Assembly (NCBI RefSeq): GCF_019578655.1
Contig: NC_063259.1
Location: 14,412,489-14,476,488, forward strand
Source: Ricinus communis
Taxonomy: Eukaryota > Streptophyta > Magnoliopsida > Malpighiales > Euphorbiaceae
Reading direction: 5' to 3'
DNA: 64,000 nt
Shown: in pieces, positions 23,901 through 36,330 of the stretch
Numbering within the stretch: position 1 is the first letter of the stretch
How the letters are laid out: each line of letters starts with the position of its first letter
The notes under the pieces: generated by a model
The model's input: the letters and a program-made list of their open reading frames with translations, nothing else
What the model was told of the DNA's origin: nothing
Database searches by the model: none
Program-made: the position numbers and the translations under genes

Positions 23901-25771
23901 AATTTTTTAACTCGATAGTCAAATTCATTATAATACGTATGCGTTAAATCTAAACAAGAATTTGTTCAATTTATTTAGACTCGGTTAAATTAACCCACAT
24001 GTAGTTTTTATGTTAAAATCATGAATAAATATATTAGATTTTGACTATTTTTCTAGCTGAAGCTTAAGTTTTATAAGAATTATAACTACGATTAGTATTT
24101 TTATATTATTATTATTATTATGTATTTTGTATATCTTTTATTATAATAAAAATTAGAATTACAATTTGCATTTCTATACTAATATCTAAAAAATGTTTAC
24201 ATATACAACATATATTTATTAATAAAAATCTAAGCTCGATTAGGCTTCAATTAAGCAAGTAAGTAAGCATTAAATGAGCATAGGTTCCGCATTTTTAGAG
24301 ATTATTTTCCTCAATTTTGATGGATTTGTGATATAGAAGAATGAGGCTAAAATACCTCACTTAGCAGTTTTATTAGTAATCAATTAGTCTTAAAGTAATT
24401 AAAAATGGAAGTAAATTTTATTATCAATCCATTTTTGTCCACAGTTAAAAAGAAAATACTTCTAAAAGCTTTTCAGATTTCATAAAAATCTATAAAAAAT
24501 GACAAGATGTTGAATATTTGGTTTAAAACAAAAAATAAAGCTAGGGCTAGGGAGAAAATAACAATAATACTCACATTTAGTAATTTTAAACATTAACCGT
24601 AATAAATATTACTGTTTTAATTTTTTTTTTATATATAATGTTTTGTACTACTTAAATTAAAAAAAAATTCAATATTACTATATGGTAAAATATTATTATA
24701 AATTAATAATTATAATGATTTTTTAAAAAAAAAAATGATACCCCTATGACGCGTCGTTTATCAAATTAATTTTAAACTCATTTAAAGAAACGAATTGAAC
24801 CGAGTAAAGCTTTGATTTCAACTTGTTTTCTTTTTCTTTTATAACCCTATATCCAACAACAATTCCAAAAAAGTTATAAAAAAATTAAAAATTAAAATCA
24901 CCCTTCAATAAATATAAACATTATCTTATTCCTATTTGTATATATATTATAGCTTATGATGTTTCAAGCAAGAGTTCTAGCGTAAAATTCAAGACTTAAT
25001 ACCAATAGAGAGACAATCCATCCCAATCCTTAGCTAGCTATTAACAACCCTCGTTCATTTGGATAAAGTCTTAATTAACTAAAAATTGGTTTACTAAATT
25101 TCACAAGTTGCTAGCAAATATACTAATTAGTTGATTTAGCTTGCTCCATACAACAAGCTACACCTTAATTAACCTAAACAATTCCTTCATATACAATTAA
25201 CCTAAACAACCAATACTAGATTTCAACTTTCAAATTGTCTATGGAAAAATAAAATAAAATAAAGAAAATTGAAGTTAAATTAATCATCACTAAAATTGAC
25301 TAAATAAGGCTTAAAAGTAGTTAATTCCTTTACTCATAGGGTTACTTCTTCTTTTTTTCTTCTTTTTTTGTACTAATGGTTCATCAAGTCCATTAGGTAG
25401 GTCTGGCTATAGACATGCAAGTGATAAGACTACATGAAGTTTAAATAATATATCCTTCCTCCTTTATAATTTTAATTTAATTTTAATATTTTATATTACT
25501 CTTATGTTATGTCATAGTTTGTAAAATATTTCGACATAAACAATTTAGGGTTTAGCAAAATAATTTGAAAAAAAGAACTACTTTTAAATAAATAATTTTT
25601 AAAAAATAATTTTACTAACTAATTATTTTAATTTTTTATATTAATTATTAGATAGCAAAAAATCAATTTGTTTGAAATTGTTAATTTATTATAAATTAAT
25701 TTAGAGACATTAGACTGTATCTCAATAGCTTAATATTAAATGAAAATACATTGCCTATCATTAGTTTAGAC
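20931..25771. other. AT-rich intergenic DNA upstream of the MYB gene
   Basis: About 4.8 kb with (TG)n near 21055-21068, a (TTA)n run near 22250-22275 and poly-A/T stretches. A short imperfect duplication of a TAATTGA(T/G)GAC(T/C)A motif occurs near 21732-21757 and 21779-21803. No coding exon, RNA gene or bounded element could be supported. Confidence 0.55.
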
Positions 25772-25779
25772 CATATCCT

Positions 25780-26048
25780 TAGGGTTGGCCACGGTTTATG
25801 AACCAACAATTCAGGTTTAAAATTTGCTAGTTCACGGTTTTGTAGTCCTTAAAACCGGTTAATATCAGTTTATAGTTCCAGTTTCGGTCAATTTCAATCA
25901 ATATAAAATAAGATAAAATTGGCAATTTTGAACTATAACCGACAACTTCGGTTTCGACCGGAGGAACCGTCCTAAAACCAATACTCTGGTTTTAACCGAT
26001 ACAATTCCAGTCTAATTCTGAGCTCGAACCGGCATATGGCTAGCTCTA
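25780..26048. mobile_element. hAT-like MITE
   Basis: The left end TAGGGTTGGCCA and the right end (reverse complement TAGAGCTAGCCA) form terminal inverted repeats. Both sub-termini are full of GGTT/AACCGG words. Flanks are CATATCCT (25772-25779) and CAAAACCT (26049-26056), 6 of 8 identical, consistent with an aged 8-bp hAT target duplication. Non-coding, 269 bp. Confidence 0.62.
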
Positions 26049-26740
26049 CAAAACCTAGATTATGTTATGAAAAGAGAGAAAAAAGAAAAAGAATATGAAT
26101 AAAACTGAGGCCCTCCTTGCTTTCGAGGCAGTCAAATTAAGCTTTTTGTTTTCCCAATTGTGGAGCAAATTGGGGACCCTAAAAGGAAAAAAAAAGAATA
26201 AATAAAAAAAATGTGCCTTTAGACGGTTAAACTTCTAGATAACCAAAGATAATTATTAATGGACCACCATGCATCATCCCCCCATTACATTATAATTTTA
26301 ATTACCGACAGTTTAATGATGATCACTTTTATGTTTTTTTCTTTAATTTATAATCAAAAGCCAAAAGACAAACTTGATTATCCCCACTCGTTAAGCTATC
26401 AATGCTTGTTTTAAACAAATTCTTAGTCCTCCAATCTCATCTCTTTCCCTCCCATTTTCTCTTTTTCTTCTTCTTCTTCTTCTTTTGATATCATTACTTT
26501 ACTTATACGATATATTTGTTTGCTTTGCTGTATTAATTGTCATACTTATGTAACACTTTCTTTTGATGCCTTAGATTAACGTAATATAGATAGATAGGTG
26601 TCTTTGTCCATGCTAACCTATCAATCTATCCATGTTTCTTTGGCCAATTGTACGGAACACAATCTATTCCAATATTAATAGTTTTGGATTTTTCCTTTTT
26701 CATTTGAGAGGAGAAGACTGATGTAGTATTTAGTTTACTG

Positions 26741-27376
26741 GTTTTGTTCGGTCAATAGTTATTTCTCATTTAACATTTATATTAAATTCGTTTGGTGAGA
26801 CTTAAGAATCACTAACTCATAGTTATTTTTTGCTCAACAGCTACATCAGACATATTTAGAGTTTTTTCTTATCAGCTGATAGCTGATTTAATATTTTATT
26901 TATTTGGATAATATTATCCTTATTAAAAACTATCAATAATAACTTATTTTAATTTGATTTCATATAATTAATTCTTTTATATAATGCATGATAAGTAATT
27001 ATTATTTTAAAATTATACTTAAAAATTAAATAATTATGACATTTTAAATTAGAGTATTTTTATTAGTAGTATTTAATTCTTAACTTTTACTTTTAATTTA
27101 ACTTTTATAAATATTTTTAATTGTAGATACAATTGAATTAAGTAAAATTAATTATAAGTGATTTTTATTAATTTGTATCATTGAAAATACAGTTATTATA
27201 ATAAAATGCATATAAAAATAAATTATACCTTCAATGGTTATTTAACATACTAAAAATAATAGTTAATAAAATCTTACAAAATAATTTAATTTATCAGTTG
27301 AAAATTATTAATATCAGCCATTAGCTATCAACTATAAGTCACCAACTACCCATTCTATTGATCAGCCGAACCAAAC
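26741..27376. mobile_element. TIR element with CAGCTGATAGCTGAT-type ends
   Basis: Ends GTTTTGTTCGG and (reverse complement of the right end) GTTTGGTTCGG form terminal inverted repeats, 10 of 11 matching. Inside, near each end, are related words such as ATCAGCTGATAGCTGATT on the left and ATCAGCCATTAGCTATCAACT on the right. The element is non-coding and AT-rich. A second, more decayed relative begins near 27421 (TTAGTTGATAGCTAATTT). No clean target duplication was found. Confidence 0.45.
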
Positions 27377-27859
27377 AGAGTTTATTTCTAATCACCTCCT
27401 GATTTTATTAGCACTATTTTAGAGGTTTTTTTTATATTAGTTGATAGCTAATTTAATTTATTTATTTATTTAGAAAAAAATATTATTTTTATCAAAATTT
27501 ATTAATAATAATTTACTTTCAATTAATATAATTAATTTTTTAGTTTATAATAAATCATAATTATTTTAAAATATACTTAATAGCTTATTTATAATTGTGG
27601 CATTAAAATCAGAAATTTTTTATTATTGAAATTTATATTTTATTCTCTACTTTTAAATCGAATTTTATAAATATTTTTAATAATAAATAAAATTTTGTTA
27701 AGAAGAATTAATTATGACATTTTAATTGTTATAAGTTGTTTTCTTTTATTAATTTGTATCATTAAAAATAGTATTACAAAATAACATATATTTAAAAATA
27801 AATTATATATTTAAAATACTCATTTAATCACTTTTAACATATTAATTTTTATTTTAACT

Positions 27860-28135
27860 TAATAAACACATAAATATTATTTTTGTAATTTCTGAAACAC
27901 TTTTTTAATTTTAAATTTAATCTAATACATACATGAGCTTTGTTTTGTAATAACACTAAAACACCTATGCATAATACACAGAGACATATTGAATACAATC
28001 ACGTATCAAAGAGTATTTAAATATCACAAAGAATACAAATTGAGATATCTATTAAGTTAAATTACAAATTAAGGTGTTAAAATGACCAAATGGTTGAAAT
28101 TCAGGCATCCAAATATGTGTTTTTGACATTTTTTT
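27860..28135. repeat. Decayed relative of the 6864-7200 Mutator-like MITE
   Basis: The interior follows the same order of phrases as the 6864-7200 element: a 'ACACTTTTTTAATTTTAAATTTAATC' type start, a central 'ACATATTGAATA' phrase, and an end of the form 'GGTGTTAAAATGACCAAATGGTTGAAATTCAGG'. The terminal inverted repeats are weak. Borders are approximate. Confidence 0.4.
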
Positions 28136-28139
28136 ACTA

Positions 28140-30115
28140 TTATTATTATTTATTTTTACAGAAACTGAAAGAGCTGTGAAATATACGACATAAAGACAAT
28201 AAGATTTGCAGGAAAATAACTTGAACTTAGGACTTTTTTTTTATGTTATTCTATTTAAATTAAATGTCAAATATTATTTATTTATTTATTTTTATCTCGT
28301 AATGTAAGTGATACAAATTATACCCCAAAGGTAAGATAAGAGAAGTGAAAGAAAAGAAAAGGAAAATAAAGATGAAGTATTGAAGTGAAAGAATTAAGTG
28401 GACACTTCAAACTAAACGTATTAACATGAAATATAGATTTAAGATTTATACGTATAGAAATTAACATGACAAAGACATTGTTTGACTTGTGTTGCTTTGC
28501 CAATTATATCTAATTTTTAATGATTAATCCAAGTCTTAATCAATTTAATAACAGAAATAATTAATTAATTTGTTTCTAGATGGATGTTGAGACTTGGCAA
28601 AATCATTTTCAAAAGCAAGTTCTTTATTATAGTTATTATGCTTAATTTAACTATTCAATGATTTTTTACCTTCACCAATAGGCACTTTTTTGCATTTACA
28701 AAACATAATCAAAACCATTGATTGGTCCAATCAAAACTCCTTCAATTATAAAATTATTGTTTGAAGTTGAGTCAGAACTTAGGTCATATCCATTAAAATT
28801 CCAAGCACTTTCTTCTTCTTCTTCTTCTTCTTCTTCTTTTTTTTTACCATAATTTTGTTTTATTTTTAAAAAATGCTCAATAATGAAAATCAATTATGAA
28901 TTCTAGCCTACCTTTTAATTTTAATTATCAATTGAGTGTTGCAAATAACTTTGTGCATATAACAATTATAGACTTCATCATCATATTTTTTATAAATTTC
29001 CTTTCTATTTTTTTTACTATTTCAGTGTCTTTCTTCTTTAACACATTTTTTTATATTAAAATTAGATATAATATTAACATAGATCAACGAGGCATAATAA
29101 AGAAGAAATTAACACATGAGATAATAAAAATATCTCCAATAAAATTTAAATTTATAAAATAAAATTATCATATATCACTGAGTTACAATTATTAAAATAA
29201 AAGTGATAGTAGAGCGATCCGTAATTATTAGCGAAAAAATATTAAGTTGAATCTTTAACTATAAAATTAATGTACTAAAAATATTAACATATAGAAAACT
29301 TTAGAATTTTTTTAAACACTAAACCTTGTTTTCTTATCGTCTTCTTCTTCTTCTTCATAACATTATTATTATTATTATTATTATTTTTTTGAAAAGTTTT
29401 TACAAAAAATTTAAAAATAAGTATCAAATAATGAGTTAATCTTTTCAAATTTGGATGGCATATAGCTTTTGAGCATGTGAAATATGAAAGTAAGAAAGAG
29501 GCTCATGCTCTTGCACAGTAAAGCTATGAGTCTACATTATGAAGCTTATAATCATGAACGACTTGACTCCATTCCCTCATTCTTCTCTCATTCATAATTT
29601 CTTTCAATTCCAGTTGAAGATTTCATACTCTGCTTTTCAAATATATAAGATCAATTAAAAAGTCAAATGATAATTGATTTTCTAATTATTCTTTTTAGTT
29701 TCCGAGTAAATTTATTTCAGCGAGAACTGAATTCGACACTCATTTATATATATATTTTAAAATAAATTTAATCATAATAAAATATTATTTAATTGAAATA
29801 CAAGCTGGTAAGATAATTATGATTTAAAATCACATAATTTATACTGCAATTATTATATAAAATGGCCATATTCTAAATGAATTAAAATTTTTCCTCAAAT
29901 TGTTTTTCTTTTTGAGTTTATTTACAATACTTGCAATTACCAACTTAAAAACTAAAGTGTCTTTTTTCCTTCTATAGAGCAGATGGTATTTCTATTCAGT
30001 TTGCCAATTTCAAAAGGGGCTTTGCAAAACTAGATTACTGCAAAATTAAGTTATTATTTTCTAATTTTTAATAAGTGTACACATTTTTCTATGTTATTTA
30101 ATTGATTATGCGAAG
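28140..30115. other. AT-rich intergenic DNA with TTC and TTA microsatellites
   Basis: A (TTC)n run at about 28811-28837 explains a Glu-rich open frame on the minus strand, which is not called as a gene. (TTA)n runs occur near 29363-29384. Nothing else recognisable. Confidence 0.55.
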
Positions 30116-30119
30116 TTTT

Positions 30120-30440
30120 TATTTAGCCACATATATATTTAAATATTTAAATTTTATTCATTTAGTTATTTTAATATATGAATTTTTAATGTTAACTTAA
30201 TACATGTTTTTAATTTTTTGGGTGATTTTTAAACACTTTCTAAACATGACTTCATTCAAGAGGTCTAGGTGTGTATAAATACCGAAATATTATTAAAAAA
30301 TAAAAATTCAAATATATATTAACTCAAATCAAAAATTAAAAATATTTAAAAGTTACAAAATTAGAATTTAGGTTAAATTGAAAAGTAAGTGTTAAGATGG
30401 TTATATGATTAAAATTCAAACTAAATATATACTTTTACCT
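30120..30440. repeat. Second decayed relative of the Mutator-like MITE family
   Basis: The block begins TTTAGCCACATATATATTTA and ends in ATTCAAACTAAATATATACT, which are imperfect inverted copies of each other. The interior contains the same phrases (AACTTAATACATG, GTTAAATTGAAAAGTAAGTGTTAA) as the other members. Confidence 0.4.
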
Positions 30441-30838
30441 TTTATTTTTTTAATTTTCTTTATAATATTGCATTATTCACTTGCTCTCACATAAACCACT
30501 ATCGTCAGTTAATGTTAGAAGAGGAAAGAAGGGGGTTAATACTAAATAGTACCATGATAGAAACATCACCCTTTGCCACTAGGCAAGGATTCATTTTGTA
30601 ATTATGTGAAGTTGAAGTGTATAGAAATATTGGGATATAACAGAAAAGAAAAGATATTGGGCTCAATCTTGGATTATTAGTTAATGAAGGGTAAGGCCCA
30701 AAGGTATCTTCCAATCCATGAATATGCAAGTGATAGTTACAGATAGGCTGTTCTTGCCAGTCCCACCATTAACAATAGTGAAGAATAGCAGAACCCAATC
30801 TTGTTCTTACCTCTTTCCAAAAATCTGGTTTTGTGGAG

Positions 30839-33447
30839 ATGAACTCTTTAACATTCTCAGTTGGGAATTATAATCATACACCCACAAAACTCAGAATATC
30901 AAACACATCACTACCAATTAGTAGTAATCCTGACACAGCACAGCCACCATCAAATCTGAAATTCAAATCCTCAGCCCATAACCAGGAAAGCTATAACTGT
31001 CAACAAAAGGCAAGCCAAGTAAGTCTTCTGAAGAGAAGAGAAGCAATTGGTGTTGGGTTTTGTATAGGCCTTGTTGATGTTCTTTTGCAATCAAAGCCAA
31101 CTGCAGCAGCTGAAGCAGCAGCAGCAGCAGCAGCAGCAGGAGGTCCATGTGAACTAACTGTTGCTCCTTCTGGCCTTGCCTTTTGTGACAAGGTTGTGGG
31201 AATTGGCCCTGAGGCCGTCAAGGGACAGCTTATCAAGGTAAGACTTGCATTCTTTTCTTTTTTTTTTTCCATTGTTTGTTACAAAATGTAAATTGACATT
31301 AATGTAAAAGATAAAATGTTGCAGGCACATTATGTTGGGAAATTGGAGAATGGAAAGGTCTTTGACAGCAGTTACAATAGAGGAAAGCCTCTCACATTTC
31401 GTGTAGGTGTTGGTGAGGTATGTATATTACACCACTGTGAATCACTAATACATCTCAGTACTACCCAGAGTCGTTCTGTTAATATTTTGCATTAATTTAT
31501 TTTCATTAGATTTTTGCAACCCAGATTTTGGTTCAGATTGATGATTGTTTGAGAGACTTAGAAATGATTTTTGATGAATTCCTCAGGTGATCAAAGGATG
31601 GGATGAAGGAATTCTTGGTGGTGATGGAGTTCCTCCTATGCAAGCTGGTACCATTCATTAATAATACATGTAGGGTTAAATACTATTTGCCATAAAGGTT
31701 TGGTCCAATAGATAAATCGGTCCTGAATTTTTCTTATTAAATTAATACTCTTTTTAGTTTTAATAAAATTAACTACTATTCTCTCTATGTTAATTTCAAG
31801 ACTAAATTTATAATTTGATCCTTAAACTTATTACTATATATTAAACTCGTATAAAATTAATTTTATTATCAAATTAAAATAAAGTCTTATTTTTAACACA
31901 AGTTAGTTTTAGTATCCTTCAAAAATAATAACTTTTAACTTTATTTTATTTAATAATTCAAAATAAAATTATATAGTAATTTAATAATATTTTTAACGTG
32001 TTTAGATATTTTTAGAATTAAATCATACTTAAAAATAAAAAACTAAATCAAGTAAAAGAATATTAATTAATTAATTGTGATTGATATTAAAATTAATTTA
32101 TAATAAAGATTATTTTACTTTATTTTGATAAAAGTTTCAATTTTGAACAAATCTAATGCTTAATAATAAATTCAAATTTCAGATTGTAATTTTAGATTAC
32201 TAGTTTAGTCATTTAATAACACAAAAAAAAATAATCGTTAGTTTTATTAAAACTTAAAAGGGTGTTGATATAATAAAAAGATATAGAGAGTGACTTATAT
32301 ATTAAACAAATAGAAAGAGTAAATATAGTATTTATCGGTACAAGTACAACCATGAGCCAAATACTTAGTTTTCTACCTTTGTACTAATAATATTTAGGTG
32401 GAAAACGCATATTGAAGCTTCCTCCAGATCTTGGATATGGCATCAGAGGTGCTGGCTGCAAAGGAGGTATGATTTTTCCATCTTCAAGCTGACAATAAAT
32501 TCTACAACTTCATGTTCGACTCCTTGCACTCGTGAATCACTCATGAATTTTTACTAATGAATTAATTCCTAAAATATATTATTAATAATTTAATATATAA
32601 ATTATAATTTTATATCTTTTACTTATGGTAGTCATAAAAATATATATTTAAATTTATAAGTTAAAATAAATTTATAAATTTTAGTAACTATATTATAATT
32701 TTTATAGTAAATATTTTCCTTTTTAATAAATTAATAACTAATTTAATTTATAATTCATATTTATTAAGTTCATTTCACTCAATTAATCTCGTTTAAAGCT
32801 CATGAATTATAAATAAATATGACAAACTTAGTTTAGATTTGGCTAAATAATAAAACGAGTTAAGGTTCAAGTCGGTAAAAATTTGACTTAACTCGGTGTA
32901 ATTAGTCTAATAAGGATACTAATTATACTCAAATCAGGACCAGTCCTCAACTTATGCTTAATTTTTAGACCAAAATCTTTATCTTTCTTTTTATAAAAAA
33001 AAAAAAAAAAACTTAAAGCCTATTTTTTCAGACCCTTCTCTTTTTTTGCCTAGATTTTTCTTTTGTCCTCCTTTCTTTAAAAAAAAAATCTAGATTCCCA
33101 TACTTTGTTGCACCAACCTATCATAATTAAGGATTTCTGATGTCTCAAAAAATATATAAACATGCATACTAAATTAGTTATCACTATAAACATATTCATT
33201 TAGTAGCTTTTTAACATCTAAGTATAATAATTCCTTTTCTACAAGTGGGAAAATCAAGACAAGCTCGAACTTCAAATCCACCTTAAATAAACATATGTAT
33301 TACTGTATTAAAGTTGTGGGTGTACTAACCACAACACGTTTGTCTGTAAAGAAGATTATTGACATAGAAGTTAATAATGCAGGGTCATGCATCATTCCTC
33401 CAGACTCAGTGCTCTTGTTTGATGTGGAGTTCATTGGAAAGGCATGA
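30839..33447 (+). CDS. FKBP13: FKBP13-type thylakoid-lumen peptidyl-prolyl isomerase
   Basis: Five exons (30839-31237, 31325-31417, 31587-31647, 32398-32466, 33383-33447) with consistent GT/AG borders and phases encode 228 residues. The N-terminus is a chloroplast transit sequence followed by KRRE at residues 65-68 and a hydrophobic stretch (69-83), a twin-arginine thylakoid-targeting signal. The mature domain starts near residue 100 and follows Arabidopsis FKBP13 closely, for example GQLIK/AHYVGKLENGKVFDSSYNRG. The two redox disulfide pairs of FKBP13 are kept: Cys104/Cys116, and the CKGGSC pair near the C-terminus. FKBP13 interacts with the Rieske protein of cytochrome b6f and its isomerase activity responds to lumen redox (family knowledge). 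I chose the ATG at 30839; an upstream GTG in frame is not a plausible plant start. An Ala run from (GCA)n lies just before the mature protein. Confidence 0.95.
31675..32340. mobile_element. Possible MITE in FKBP13 intron 3
   Basis: The left end (GGTTAAATACTATTTGCC) and right end (reverse complement reads CGATAAATACTATATTTACT) are imperfect inverted repeats that enclose AT-rich non-coding DNA filling most of the intron. The target duplication was not resolved. Confidence 0.4.
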
Positions 33448-33521
33448 AATGCCAGATCTTACCACCCCGTGTACAGCATAATATTGAGATTTAGTTGCCT
33501 TTCTAATTGCCTGGGAAGAGG

Positions 33522-33523
<2 letters not shown>

Positions 33524-33555
<32 letters not shown>
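33524..33555. repeat. (AT)n microsatellite in the FKBP13 3' flank
   Basis: Alternating A/T run of about 32 nt, roughly 80 nt after the FKBP13 stop codon. Confidence 0.85.
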
Positions 33556-33559
<4 letters not shown>

Positions 33560-33560
33560 T

Positions 33561-33678
33561 TTATTGTTTCATAGTATTCTAAATCTTACTTTAACTCGAA
33601 AAGAATTACTTGTGTGTAATTTTGGAGATAAATAGAGTTGGTGATTGTATTTGATAAATAATTGCTCTTAAATTTTGA
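33561..33678 (+). repeat. Direct repeat, left copy, flanking RLP pseudogene 1
   Basis: This ~118-bp stretch in the FKBP13 3' flank is repeated in the same orientation at 36211-36330. Shared phrases include GTATTCTAAATCTTACTT and TTGATAAATAATTG. Identity by eye is roughly 80% with few gaps. The two copies enclose the pseudogene at 33690-36210. Confidence 0.75.
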
Positions 33679-33689
33679 ATAACATTGGT

Positions 33690-36210
33690 GATTATATTAA
33701 GTTGTTGCTCGATAGATCAAATGTTTCCAACATGTTCAGGTTTCCTATTTTCTCTGGAATGCTTCCACTAAGATGATTCCTTGACAAATTTAGAATTCGC
33801 AATGCCTTCAGGCTTGTTAGCTCATCAGGAACTTCCCCTTTCAGATTATTCTTTGAAAGATCAATGGCATTCAGTAATCTAATGTTATGGTTAAATTCAT
33901 ATTCTCTTCCTTTTGTCACCACAATTATTTGCTCCTTGAAGTAGGCCAACCGGTACTGAAAGACATGATAGTATTGCTGACTGCTGTTTACATAGACTAA
34001 GGCAATCCAATTGCCAAACAGCTTGGGATCACTCTAGAAAACTTATTGTGGGCAAGATTGAAGAAATGAAGATATGAAATATTGCAAATTTGTTATGGTA
34101 TATGTCCGACAAGTAAGTTCGATCGAAGGCGGAGCATGAAAATGGATGATTCGTTTACTCCTATCTATGAAGGAAACTGTCCTGAAATCATGTTTCCTCC
34201 AAGATCGATGCTTGACAACACTGAACAATTTTTCAACGAAGATGGAATTTCACCATCTAGATTGTTCTTGCTCAATAGTAACATTCCAAGTGATTTTACA
34301 TAACCGAGTGAGCTAGGGATGCTTCCTGATAAACTGTTGTTTGATACATCCAGAACCCACAAAGATTCCAGAGTTTCCCAACATTCAATGATTTTCCATG
34401 AAGATCATTGTTCCTTAGGGAAAGAACTTGCAAATTTACCAACTTACAAATGGATGATGGAATTGTACCATTCAGACGATTGTCAGAAAGATGCAAATTT
34501 TGCCGTCTTGGCATTAGTTCACCAATATTTTGAGGGATAGTCCCTGAAAATAAATTGTTATAAAGATTCAGCTGTGTTGCATTTGTTGACCAAAGCGGAA
34601 GAAGGCCTTCAAATTCATCGGAACTCAAGTTCAACAAATCAAATTTTGGATATTCTAATTTGAGTGGAAGCTTCCCCTTGATGTAGTTACTAGATAGATC
34701 GAACAAAATGACTTGAGAAGATAACTCAAAAAACCATCCCTCAAGTATGGTGTCAGAGATGCCAATGTAGTTAAGTTTCACATGATCAAGTTTATTCTGA
34801 ACTTGTAGCCACATAGGAAAGACAAGACCAACTTGATAATGTACAAGATTAATATACTTCAGCCTGAAGGGAGGAATCCACTCATGACTAACATTAAGCA
34901 CCAAAGCCTTGTTTGGATCAATTGAAAGCATTATAATCTCTAAACTACTGAGATTCATTAGGTGGGTTTCTGTAACACCTTCTCATGAATTGGCCTTAAG
35001 ACTCAAGTCTATTAGGTTTGAGAGCTGGTCAAAGCTCTCAAGGATGCTTCCATTCATCTTGTTAGAGTGAAGATAAAGGAGTTTCAAGGATGATAAAGTT
35101 CCAATGGTTGATGGGATTGAACCCCAAGAAGAACTATATGCAAGGTCAAGGTGTTGCATGTTTTTTAAACTGGCAAATAAATCAGGCAACCCCCTAATGA
35201 GCTCATTGGAATTCATATCAAATGACACCAAGCTTACAGAAGGGCAAACTGAAAAACCACTAAGAAATTCAAAAATCACCCGAGTAAGTTTGTTTGCAGT
35301 AAGTTTCAGGTTCTTCAACTTGCAAAGGTTCCCCAAAGACCTTGGAAAGTGACTACCGATATTATTTGAGGTCAAATCAAGGTCTTCAAGGGCTACCAAA
35401 TTGCCAAACTCACTAGAGATAGAACCACTAAAAGAATTTGAGCTAAGATCAAGCTTGGTAAGGCTAGTAAGATTAGACAACCAACTGCATATTGAAGAGT
35501 TGAAAGAATTTTCTGAAATGTCAAGAACTGAAAATGAAGTAAAATTAACAAATGAAAGAGTATCAAGAATATCTTGAAGCTCACATTAAGGTAAATGCAA
35601 CTCCAACAAAGGAGGAATCATATTGATTGCATTTGACCAAGCAGCTTTCGTACTATTGGTTCTTATAAATCCCATGTTAAGGTGCTTTAAAGAGGACAAA
35701 CCAGAAAGCCATTCTGGATTTTTTACATTCAATCCAGTGCCACTAAAGATGTTATATGAATATCCATAAAGATCAAGATATTGCAAATCAAACAAATTGC
35801 CAAGAAGAGAAGGGACTTTGCTAGTAAATGACGAAAAAGAGAGATTGAGATATCTTAGATTCTTGAAAGAACCAAGAAAATTAGGAATTTGTAGCCCTTC
35901 AAAATTGTTCAAATTTAAATCCAAGTAATTCAAATTCTTTAATTAAAATAAAGATGAATTCAAATTCCCACTTAAGCACAAACTTTTATATTCAGCAACT
36001 TCATTTTCTGTCAAAAGATAAGCATCGAGGGTCTTGAATCAAAATGGGTTTTTAAGATCAAGCTTGACAACATGTCCTATTTAATTATCACATGCAACGC
36101 CTTTCGAGTTGTAGCAATCCTCACCAACCCAAGTAGACAGCCTACTAGAGGGGTCTTGAACACCATTCTTGAAGGCCACAACAAGTGCGGATCTATCTAT
36201 GTTAATGAAC
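33690..36210 (-). pseudogene. LRR receptor-like protein pseudogene 1 (EIX/RLP type)
   Basis: Minus-strand reading gives an LRRNT-like cap (around 36190-36060) followed by many plant-type LRRs (LxxLxxLDLSxNxFxGxIP). These are spread over open stretches 35933-35586, 35480-34983, 34958-34296 and 33949-33692. The gene is broken by stops in the cap (near 36080), at 35586-35588 and at 34983-34985, and by frame changes between pieces. No signal peptide is found upstream and no membrane segment downstream; the homology stops near 33690. Living relatives (tomato EIX2, Arabidopsis RLPs) are cell-surface immune receptors without a kinase. It is most similar to pseudogene 2 (39906-41825), with long stretches nearly identical. 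Confidence 0.88.
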
Positions 36211-36330
36211 TTCATTGCTTCATGGTATTCTAAATCTTACTTCAGTTGGAAAAGATTTAGTTTTGTGTAATTTTTGGAGATGAACAGAATTGGTGATTGT
36301 ACTTGATAAATAATTGATCTTAAATTTTGA
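36211..36330 (+). repeat. Direct repeat, right copy, flanking RLP pseudogene 1
   Basis: Same-orientation partner of 33561-33678. It starts TTCATTGCTTCATGGTATTC and ends TTAAATTTTGA, and directly abuts the broken LRRNT end of the pseudogene. Confidence 0.75.

Noticed and set aside
30833..30838. Upstream in-frame GTG as the FKBP13 start
   Set aside because: Nuclear plant genes start at ATG; the next codon pair leads to the ATG at 30839.
31000..31272. Ala-rich ORF on the minus strand of FKBP13
   Set aside because: Antisense of a (GCA)n run and of a well-supported coding exon.
34082..34540. Plus-strand ORFs of ~73 codons in the RLP pseudogenes (also 40469-40909)
   Set aside because: Shadows of minus-strand LRR coding sequence, conserved between copies only because the copies are duplicates.
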